Part shown: piece after piece, positions 23,301 to 35,300 of the stretch
Numbering within the stretch: position 1 is the first letter of the stretch
How the letters are laid out: the number at the start of each line of letters is the position of its first letter
Assembly: GCA_963989245.1 (NCBI GenBank)
Contig: OZ022341.1
Coordinates: 63,083,083-63,147,082 of the forward strand
Reading direction: 5' to 3'
DNA from: Nansenia antarctica
Lineage: Eukaryota; Chordata; Actinopteri; Argentiniformes; Microstomatidae
DNA length: 64,000 nucleotides
The notes under the pieces: model-generated
What the model saw: the letters and a program-made list of their open reading frames with translations, nothing else
The model's database searches: none
What the model was told of the DNA's origin: nothing
Made by a program: the position numbers and the translations under genes

Positions 23301-26300
23301 AAGGAGCTTTATTATACCAGCTTGATATGTTTGTCTCCACACATTTTTGATATTCTTTGATTGTGATGCAATCACTTTACCAGCGTATAGTTTTTATTTA
23401 TTCATGTCATTTACCTGTATTATAGAGGTATTATAGAGGTATTATAGAGGTATTATAGAGGTATTATAGAGGTACACAACTGGCTGAATTGTTATTGGCT
23501 GAAAAGATGCTAAAACAACACGTGGCTATTTTGTGTTTTCTTCACTTTCTTCACAAGACATTTACAGCCCAGTGTAGCGTTACAGTGAAAACATCTTTAA
23601 TAAGGGCTAAATGATATAAAACCAAATATGAACTAAACCAAAATTAATTTGTGATTGACATCAAACAATACACTTATTTTAATTACTTAGCATGAGCACT
23701 TTGAGCTGCAACGTTTGCAGGAAAAGCGCTATACAAATACATGTTATTATTTTTATTACTTTCTTGTATCATTGGACAGCCCTAGTTTCCATAATAGACA
23801 GTGGGACTTGTTAGGATATATTTTTCAAAGGTCCTATTGTCCATTCTCCAGCACCAGCTGCTTAAGTCATGATGTTACATATCTTATCAGTTTTCCTGTT
23901 TTAATATGCACATCATGAGTATTGTATCCTAAGAACACATACGACCCATTGTAAGCTACTGTCTGATGACCATGAATCCAGGTGTTGTAAGAACCGATAA
24001 AAAACTCTCACGTCTAAAAGCCAATGCACACGGCCCCGATTTTGTCGCACCGCCGAATTCGATTCCATTGTTTTGAATGAGACAATGCACACGGCGTGCG
24101 ATGCGATATTATCGCACCACAACATTCGATTCTCCATTGTGAAATTGAAATAATTCAAAGAATTGAGAATCGAATGTTGTCGTGCGATAAAATTGCACGC
24201 TGTGTTGCATTGGGCTTAACACAAGACAACACTCCATTCATAGTTTTAAAACATTCTAATAGGCCATTCAGCTCTTACATCATAGTGGCCAAAAGGGGAA
24301 GAACTCTGTTTGTGAACGTATATAATGTAATGTAATCTGAAGAAGAACACCTTTTTCTGAGACCACCTCAGGTTAAGGTGCAACTCTGTACTACACGTGT
24401 GATCTTCAATAAACGTCCACTTGTGCGAAAGAAAACATCTCTCCTCTTTCTTGGAGCAGTCAACCAAAATAACTGATTATTCTGATTTTAATTCCAACAG
24501 ACCTGGTGCAGCGCTCCAATGATCTTGCGGGTCTCTTGATAGATGGTCTCTGAGCTCCAGTGGGCGTTGAGGTCCTCCAGAGCCTCTGCTATCCGGTTGT
24601 GTTCCCTCACCCACAGCGTGTGCAGTGCTGCCAGGGGCAGGATCTCGTTCACCCTGCTGTCTCCAGCCAGGAAGCACTCCACCCTCGGCCCTCTGGGGTC
24701 GGCTGGGTTCTGAAAACATGCAGACGGGCTGGTGGAGACGGAAGGCAGGTACGCTCTGCCGTGTGGGTCTGTGAGTCCAGGATTGACGGCCAGTTGACCC
24801 CGGGGGCTTGACAGGTTCCGGAGGGCACTCTGTAAAAACAGGGTGTGGCCGTACACAGTGGAGGCGTCCAGGAAAGAGGTGATTGAGTTCATTTGTTGCC
24901 GCTGTAGTGTGTGTCTGGTGTCGGCCACAGCGGGCGGGACGTGGCCAGAGAAGCAGGCAGGCGAGGAGCGGAAAAACGTCAGACAGCTTTTGTTCCTGGA
25001 CAACACGTCCTGAGGGAGAGTCTGCAGCAGAGAGAAGATAATTACAGACTGTATGTGACACGGTCTGTTGAAAGGGGCCGCATGTCGGCAACTCTCGCGC
25101 AAATTAAATGGTAAATGGACTGCACTTATATAGCGCCTTTTTTGCTGCTCCAAAGCTGCTCCAAAGCGCTTTACAACGGCTTCTCATTCACCCATTCACA
25201 CACACATTCACACACCAATGGCGGCAGGCTACCATGCAAGGCGCCGGCCCGCTCACTGGGAGCAAATTTGGGGTTCAGTGTCTTGCCCAAGGACACTTCG
25301 ACATGTGGCGAGCCGGGGCTAGAACCGCTGATCTGCCAACCTTGTGATCATTAGACGGCGACTCTACCTCCTGAAACACAGCCGCCCACACAATGAACAA
25401 AAAGCTTCTTCCTTTTTAAAAAAAATGTGTTTTCCATTGTTTTTGCATATTACAAACGTTGAAGTGTTGAAGAGCCCACTTGATATACTGGTTGAGTGAT
25501 ACATGGCTTGTAAAACAAACTTACATTTTAGGACGTGTTCAAAAGCAAGGACTGTGTGATCATCTAGTTATGTGTAGTTATGTGTTTTTAGCATGTTGAT
25601 GTTCTATCAGCATGTTGTGATGTGAATGAGACAATGCACACGGCATCGGGATCCGATGTAATGTTCAGACTTTTGTTATAAAAAATGTGGACACATTTCC
25701 GCATTGTTGAAAATCAATGACACATCGCTAGTCAACTAACACAGCTTGTTCTGTGAGCCTGCTAACAATGTAATGTATTGTTGTATGTATGTTTGGCTTG
25801 AGTAGTGAGTTTGTGTTGTGATTCTCAACAACGTTGAAACGTAGTTTGTGTGTTTATCAGGGCTCTCAAGTCTCACGCATTGGGCGTGAGACACACGGGC
25901 GTGTGAGCGTGTGAACGGGTTGAAATGCGTGTGTCTCACGCCCAATGCGTGAGACTTGAGAGCCCTGGTTTAAAAAGAAAAGTCTGAACATTTGTTTGGT
26001 TGCCGATATGAGGACCAAGAGGACTAGAACGTGTCACAATTATCTGTGGGATATGAATGTCCTCTAAGCCAGTAGTGACCAGGTGTCATACAGACCAAAT
26101 TAAAACACTCCCTGCATCAGAATAATGAAATGCAATTCGGTTGTTAAGTCTGACGTCAACAGAAATTTAGCAATTTCCGGGTCCAAATAAAAAAATTCCC
26201 CGCACCAGAGTACCAGTGTACTAAAGCGGTAGAATTTCAGTTCAATCGTTTTTTAGACTCGGATCTATTCATACAACAAGGGACACAGCACTTTCCCGTT

Positions 26301-29300
26301 TTCCCCATATTGTCAGCGTCTTTGAGCCTCGGAAAAGCGCTATACAAATATAATGAATTATTATTATTACTGCGGCATTTCGAAGAGAGCGCCTCAGCCA
26401 ACGTTGGACCCGGAAACACGTCACGACTTAACAACCGAATTAGATACTGTAGCTTGAGCTTCAAAACTTGTCCAAATGAGAATGAATTAATTCATGTTGA
26501 CTGTATTATAGAAGCACTAAATGTACTATTTAGAATTAGAAAAATAACTTTGGCGTTGGAAATTATTCCAGTTATTGACCTAATGTAAAATGTTGACATA
26601 AGATGATGTCTTTTCCCATTGTACTTCTTAAATAGCAAGAGATGTGGATTATTTCACAAAATATATGTATATATTATACTGTATGAATATGTTACACGTT
26701 CGTGTTTTGGTCCGCATGTCGGCATCCGATTTAATGTTCGGATTTTTCTTTCATTTCCACGTTGTTGAAAATCAATGACACATCACTAGTCATAACACAG
26801 CTTGTTTTGTGAGCCTGCTAACTATGTAAAGTAGTGTTATAGTTAACTAGGTAGCAGTGGGGATTACTCTGAAGCCACTGCACTGCAGTATTTTGGCTTG
26901 ACTAGTGAGTTTGTGTTGTGATTCTCAACAATGTTGAAATGAACGTGTTACATATGGTAGAATATGGAATGTTAATGAAAGAAATCCCCAAAACAGGAAG
27001 AGAAAGACAACTGTGATTGGTTAGGGGGATCATAAGACAACTGTGATTGGTTAGGGGGATCATAAGACAACTGTGATTGGTTAGGGGGATCATATGATGA
27101 GGGGTGAGGAGTTACCTCAATAGGGAAGCAGGGGTTTATGTTTTCACATGTGCTCAAACAGTCCAGTCCTCCCAAGAAAGCAGCTTTGCTTGTGCTCTGA
27201 GGAGTGAAGGATATGTCATGGTCTATGTACTGGCCCCAGTCCACCAGCATCTGAGAATAGGCACAGTCTTCCACAGTTCCTTTCCTGGTGCTCTGCATCA
27301 TGTTCTTGCTGACTTCCCGTACCTTAATACAGTTAATACATTAAATCAGTACCTATTAATACAGTTAATACATTAAATCAGTACCTATTAATACAGTTAA
27401 TACATTAATACAGTACCTATTAATACAGTGAGAACAAGGAGCATCGACTCAGAATTGGAGATATGTTGCTCTCCCCATTTTCACAGAGGACATAAGTTAA
27501 CACTGAAGTAAAATGTCATAAACTGTAGTTTCATTTGCTGTCATTTCCAGGGAAATCATAGGACCAGACAAGTACTCTTATGATGGATCTCTAGATCACC
27601 AGCCTTTTTGAAAAATGGTCTTGTTGACTGTAAGCTGTGAATGTGTCTTCATAATCATGACCCATTGTATAATTAAATCAGTTGATGCACATGTGGGGAG
27701 CATGGCACGTTCTGGCCTGCAGGTGGAGCCAGACTGTGGTGGAGGGTGGATGACAGGGCTGATTGCGGACAGGTGTCAGTAATCAGCCTCGTTATCCAAC
27801 TGGTCTATTTAACCTTGGTGTGTTTGTTCCCCCTGGCAGTGAACGAGGCAGAGACAAGCTGCCAGATGGAGAGAGACACTGTGTGTCAGTGAGCGAGTCC
27901 CGAAAGGGCGTATTATTATTTGTTTGTTACACGTCAGTGTAACTGTACAGCGAAATTAGGGGTCTAATTAATTTTTAGGTGACTAAGAAATCTAAGTTTC
28001 TTTGTAGGACAATCTACTCTGTATACTGCAAGTATATCTAGATTTCGGGCGAACAAGCAACGCCAGCGTGCTCTCTCGACCGGCATTTTTTGAAAAGTGA
28101 ACTTTAGAGATTACCAGAGGAAGTTGGAACCCGTTATAGAGCTGCCCGCGGTTCCAGCCCCTGGGCTGCCTTTCTCCATCCTCATACTCTGCTGGAAGCC
28201 ATCTGGCCAAGGCGCTGTTGGCTGCTCCCCAGAGAGGGTTCTGTCTGAAAAACATGTCTTAGTATTTACAAGATATCCAACACAGTTTTTTTGCAAGCTT
28301 GATCCAGTTATGGTGCTTTAAAGTAACCCTGCTGATTGGGTGAAAGTTAACATTGTAGTGGTGTGCCAGAGACCCATGCCTCCAGGGGATTGTGTCCACA
28401 TACTGTTGTCCATATAGTGACATATAGCATAGTATATATATATATATATATATATACATTCAGCTTTGCCGACTCCATGTGACAGCAGCTGGTGGAACCG
28501 GGAACAAGTCATCAGCCGATCAAATGTTCAGACTTATATTCTGGAAAGTGTAAATACATTCCAGCGTTGTTGAGAATCAATGACACACTCGCTAGATAAC
28601 CAACACAGCTTGTTTTGAATGAATGAATGGTCTTTATTGTCATTAATACAGTACAGGTACCATACAACGAAATTTAGGAGGGGGGGCTCCCCTGGTGCTT
28701 GGAAAAAATACTAAAAACAAGCGAGCCAAGGGTAAAACAAGAGAAAAGAGCTGATTGACATAAATAAGGCTATGTACACTATCTACTATACTATGCTATG
28801 ATATAAATATCCTAACTTTTTCCTATATCTGAACCTTATGTACACATGGGTTGTCATATTGCACATAATATTTGTTGCACATTCATTAAAGTGTCGCAGT
28901 TAGCAGGTTTAGAATGTTCACAGTTGTATTACAATATTGCACTTATGTTTACAATCTAGTAGCTGCCATCAAATTGTCTAGATTGTCCAGAGCCTAGAAC
29001 CTAGGTCTTTGCTGTGTTCAGGGCCTGAATGGCCCTAGGGTAGAAGCTGAGCTTCAGTCTGTTTGTCCGTGCGAACATGGTCCTGAACCGCCTGCCTGAG
29101 CGCAGCCGAACAAAGTGTGAGATATAAGAGATGCTCTCCACTGTGCTGCGGTAGAAGGTCACAAGCAGCTCCTGAGGTGGTAGTTCCTGAGGACTCTCGA
29201 AGTAGAGCCGCTGTTGTGCCTTCTTGGAGCCCCCCCTCCTAAATTTCGTTGTATGGTACCTGTACTGTATTAATGACAAAGACCATTCATTCATTCATTT

Positions 29301-32300
29301 ATTGTACATATTACTTTATATTTGATACATGTTTAAATATGGGAATAACTTTATAGACACACGTACACTTTCTGTTATATTTGTGTTTCTTTATTTTTGG
29401 GGTTGAAAACCATTGCTGTCTGATTTTGTTGGGGGGGGGGGAGAAATATAGAAAAGAACACATTTACAGAACAAGACTAACAAACAGCTTCTTCCCCCAG
29501 ATGATCAGACTCTTGGAACAAGCCCACTGTAGACAGTTGACTCACTAACGGCACGCTGCCTTGTCTTACCTGCATTACTGAAAAAGGATATTATTTGTAT
29601 AGCACATTTCATACAACAGGGGCAATTCAAAAAAAATGCTTTACATGTCTTAACAAATAATGTCACAAATAAACTTGAAACTGTAATCTGTCCATCAGTC
29701 AGAGTTTAAATATTCAAGCAGTGCAGCTCCATCCTGTTGATGTTCCTGGAACACACGAACAGGTGGCTGAACACACAAACAGGTGGCTGAACACACGAAC
29801 AGGTGGCTGCACGTTCTTTAACAAATCATATCACAAATAAAATACTGCATCTGTCCCATCAGTCTGAGTTGAAATATTCAAGCAGTGCAGCTCTCACATC
29901 AGCTCCTTCCTGTTGACGTTCCAGGAACATACGAACAGGTGGCTGCACATTCTCCATCACTGGAGGGTCTGGCATGTAGCGGTCCCCATGCTCCTCACAA
30001 ATGTTGTGCAGTACACAACAGGCCATCACCATTTTTTGGGTGAGGTCCAATTGACAGTCATTCCTCTTTCGGAGACACCTCCATCTACCTTTCAGCCTTC
30101 CAAAGGATGTCTCCACAACTGCCCTAGCACTGTTTAGCCTGCCATTATAAATGTGTTGCTCCTGGGTCAGTCGGCCTGTATCAGAAAAAGGCTTCATCAG
30201 CCATGGTTGCAGAGGGTACGCAGGGTCTCCAATTAGGTAGTGTCCTATGTCACGTCCTGAGATGTTTGCGGTGTGCTGATTAAAAAATTGTCCATCAGTC
30301 ACAATTTCCCACAAATGAGACTGCCTCAGAACCCGTGAATCATGGACACTCCCAGGAAAACCAACACAAACATCCCAGAACAGACCCTTGCCATCAACAA
30401 CACCCTGAAGTATGATTGAATGCCATCCCTTTCTGTTATAATAGTCACGTGGGAACGCTTCAGGTGCTATTATGGGGGTGTGGCTGCCATCTATCGCTCC
30501 AACGCATTGAGGTGCCCTCCACCTGTTGCCGAAAAATGTAATAATAATAATACATTTATTTTATAAGGCGCCTTTCATGGCACTCAAGGTCGCCGTACAA
30601 CAACACATTTTAAAAAACAGTTACAAAATTCTAAATACAAAATACATCGAAATATACAGTATAAAACATAGCTAGCAGCAGAGCAGCACATGAACAGTAA
30701 ATCAATAGGGATACGCCTGCGTAAACAGGTGGGTTTTGAATGAGGAAATTGAAACAATGTTCCTGATGTCGGGGGGGAGGGAGTTCCAGAGGCGAGGGGC
30801 GGAGCGGCTGAAGGCTCTAAACCCCATGGTGGACAGACGGGCTGGGGGGACGGTCAGGTTGATGGAGGAGGCAGACCTGAGGGACCGGGTGGGAATTTTG
30901 ATGTGGAGGAGGTCGGACAGGTATGGATGGAAGAGGTTATGGATAGCCTTGACAGTATGGAGAAGGATTTTGTAATCGATGCGGTGTTTGATGGGGAGCC
31001 ATCTCCATCAATTTACGGGAATCAGGGGTCTTAATGTGGTCAGGAAGCAGCACCTTAATAACTGCATTGCAGAAATCCTGCACACAAAGACAAACAGTAG
31101 AAATGCCAATGCCAAAAAGGTGACTGGCCACCGTCTCCACAGGGCGACGGCAACCCCTTTAGACACAGGTACAGATAACCGGTAGTTGGTGGTCTTCCTT
31201 TGCAGGACACAGCCTAGGCGACGACAGATGTAGGTGAAGGACTCCCGGGACACCCGAAAGTTCCTTATGAACATGTCATTGTCGAAACCGGGAACAATGT
31301 CATCCCACCATTCCTGTGTCCGTGGATGTGCCCACACCCTCCGTGTTCTCATGGCGTTTATGATTGCCTGTAAAGTTACATTTTCCATAAAATTTCCATT
31401 GTCATACCATGCTTTGTTATAATTAACGTTAGATGATAAATTACGAACTTATTTGCTGACTCGAACGTTACGTTATTTCCAGCGAATATATATAACATTG
31501 CATATCCTTTTTACATACCATTCGCCTTAGGCGTAATTGCCTTCTACGTGGTATTCTTCTTTCTCTTCTGTCTCTTCTGTTGATAAGCAGTTGTTGGGCC
31601 ATGGATAATTGCGTGAAAACAAATATTTGGAGTAACATCAGGAAAGCCATCAGTTGATCAATGCGATCTGCCATTTTTTCCGATTTTGTTTACTTAATTG
31701 AGCAACGCCCTCTGCTGATCTTCTTCTTTTTAACGCCCTCTGTTGATGACGCGGATGGTTCCATTTAAATTGGTGTGAACGCGGGCTCGTTCGCCAGACA
31801 GCTCCAGGGTTCGCAGGTTTCCGAACGCGAACCGGCACGGTTCTTTGCCGGTGTGAAAGCCCTATGTGAGGGTGAGGCTGCTGAGAGCTGGAGAGAGTGG
31901 TGTTTGTGTTGTGGTTACCTCCGTTCGCCCCTCGTCGAACCGGGCGTAGAAGGAGTTCAGCTCTTCCTCCAGCAGGGGGTCGCCCTCAGCGGCGGAGAGC
32001 CTGTTGGCTCTGAAGTTTGTCATGCGCTGAACCCCCTGCCACACCCGCCTGGAGTTGTTGCTCAGGAAGCATTCCTCAATCTTCTCTCTGTGGTCTGCCT
32101 TGGCCTCCCGGATGCCACGGTTTAGGTTAGCCCTGGTGGTGTTATACAGCAGTTTGTCCTTCGCTGAGAAGGCGTTGTTCCTCTCCTTGAGCAGTTGTCG
32201 GACCTTCTCAGTCATCCATGGCTTCGTGTTGGGGTAGACCCGGACACGTTTGTCCACGGTGGCTGAGTTGGTGCAGTTCACTATTAGGGCTTTCATACCG

Positions 32301-35300
32301 GCAAAGAACCATGCCGGTTCGCGTTCGCGAGCCAAGTCTGGAACCGGCTGGCGCGTTCAGACCGAAGCTCAATTGGTTCGGAACCTGAAAAGTCGGTTCG
32401 CAGCGGGCACCAAAAAATAGTGGTTCTCAAGGGCGAACCAAAACGTAGAACAGTCACGTTGTCAGTGGGTGTGTCATATTCTAGGCTGCAGAGACCAGCA
32501 AGGAGGAAGTAGACAAAATCTAATCTAATCTAAATCTAATCATTAGTGATCAAAAACAATATCAAAAGTCTCATTATTCTCTTTATCTTCCTCACATGCT
32601 CAGCAAACACACACACACGCACACGCGCGCGGACATGCGCGAACGCGAATTTCGTAAGCCATTTCTATTCCAGTAACGGAGCAGCTGATTAGTAAAAGAA
32701 CGCATATAGAAAGTGTCTTTTGTTTTGTTTCACAGAAAATTGTGTTTATTTCAGATACTGTAGTGGAAGATATTATCCTCATTTCCAGTGAAGTAGCTGC
32801 CATCTAGTTGTGACATTTTTGTTTATCCCGCCCCTTCATCACCCAGCGTTGATGACGCGGATGGTTCTGGTTACACCGGTATGAACGCGGGCTCGTTCGC
32901 CAGACAGCACCAAGGTTCAGAGGTTTCCGAACGCGAACGCGAACCGGCACGGTTCTTTGCCGGTGTGAAAGCCCTATCAGTGGTTCAGAACCGACGACGT
33001 GAACTGTTCCAGGTCCTCATGCTCATATTCCTGCCATGAGGTGTCATTCAGGCAGATCTGCAGTGGAGCGGACCCTGCTGGCCAGGTTCTGACAGTCTTA
33101 GTGGTGATGGGAGCACTTTTCCTCATGGGAGTGTAGGCTGGGATCAGGAGGATGGACACGTGGTCAGACATGCCTAGATGAGCTAGCTTTGCTTTGTAGG
33201 CAAGCTTGATGTTGGTGTATACCTTGTCCAGTGTGTTATCTCCTCTTGTTGCACATTTAACCTGCTGATAGAACTTGGGTAGTACTACCTTCAGGTCTTA
33301 TTTAGATAGTTTACAACCATGTTTGTTTCATTTCAAACCTTTTATACTCGTAAAGGATTAGGATTTAGGATAAAGCAGTCATCATACCCAACATTAAATA
33401 CGCACAAGCCATTATTGACATGAATAGAGATGTTACTCACCACCATGTAGGCCTATCCTTTATGTTGAAAAGCTAACAGCAAAAGCAAAAAGACATGTCC
33501 CGTTTTTGAGAGTACACAAGCCACTTTCTTTCTATTTTTTCCCCATTTGGTAGTTTTCGGAGAAATAAAGTTTCACTAAAGTTTCTGTTCTTATTATTTT
33601 TAGGATGACTAAATCCAGGTTTCATCTTTGGGGGACCTCTTCTAATGATCACTTCTGTAACTGTAGAGTCCATATGTACCGGCCAATTTACCAGGATCAT
33701 CATACATGACATATCTGACACCGTAGGCTCGTCTTGCGTTCCATCACTCTCAGCCCTGCAGCCCCTGCTGCTGCTGCTCTGAGTAGCTCCATCTTCCGCC
33801 TCCGTATCCTCTACTTCGCCACTCCTGACCATCATCACCTGGGGCTGGGCAGCCCCACTGCTGCCGGTGTAGCTGTTGTCCTCCTCCACCTCCGAGACAT
33901 CATCTTTGCCTCTCAGGGGGGGCTGTGCCGTGCTACTACTAGCATTGCTAGTGCTAGCAGTAACGTTAGCTTCTTCGGTGATAACGGGAGCCTCACTTGT
34001 TTTTAGAAATGTTTCGAACGAACCTCTAAGCGAGGCCCTGAAGCCTTCCTTTCTTTTATTTTTATTTATTTTTTCAGCACCCGATTAACATTTTCTTCCT
34101 CGGTCTCGCTCCCTCTGCATTTTGTCCGTTGCACTAAGCAGTCACTATGCACAACAAGTGTCAACGCGCGCCCAAAATTCACGTTTCACGTAAGGTGTCA
34201 TAGGGGGAAATTACTTTTTTCTGTTGCTAAGAATCTCCCTGTCCTACAGGTATGCTAGCTTTTAGATATAATTGACTATGATTATCACGTGTGAACATTT
34301 AGAAATGTATTAAAGGCAAAAATAATAATATTGTCCCTTGCCTGGCGCTTTGGAGGGCCTCGCCAGCCAGGGTACCTCACGCGAGGCCCTGTGCCACCGC
34401 CCCAGCTAGCCCCCCCTTAAAGCGGCCCTGCTAGGTAGTAGTGGGGAGATCTCACCGAATCCATTGTAATGCAATATTTTGGCTTGACTAGCGAATGTGT
34501 CATTGATTCTAAAGTTACATCTTTCAGAATAAAAATCTGAACATTTTGATTGGTTGCCGACTTGTTCCCGGTTTCACCAGCTGCCTTGTTTCAACATGTT
34601 GACATGTTACTCACCAATCAATGAAATGACAGAAATGAGACCAGATACCTGTTATTGCAGACACCGGATATGGAACGATACTTGTTGGATCGGCAGTCAG
34701 TGTGACAGGTGGCAGGATGTACGGGAGGAGGACATCCTGAGAGCTCTGCGATCAGCTCCACATCCTCCAATGACAGGAGGTCTTGAGAAGCGACAGTATT
34801 AAGTTAATGATGCAAACAGTCTGGAATAGATACCCTAATTAGGTTCCTGCGTGGCCTTTGCAATGACCATGCAAGCATCTATAGTAAAGAGTAAAGGCTT
34901 GACGGAAGATTATCTTTGACATTTAACTGTAAATGAAATGTAGATTCTCAATCTCTTGGCTGTTCCTTGCCATGTCAACAATGGACTCTGGAGAAGTTAA
35001 CTATATCACAATTTTGATGAGCCAAATTTAGCAAAGGATTCTGTAAATGTGGCCCTTGGGCTGTCATGACAAGGCTAGTACAGCAAGATCATGCAGACGC
35101 ACTATGATTCTTATCGACATATGTACCTGATTCAGCGAAAGCCCTTTTGTATCTCTGGCTGGCTCTGTCCTGTAACATGTTCAGAGTTGTTTCAAAGACC
35201 TCCGCAGCTCTGGAAACCTCTTGGGTCTCAGGCTCCGTTTGCCGAAGAAATATTAACATCTGCCCCGGGGAGGGGGGTGTGTTCTGCCTGTGATTAAGAG

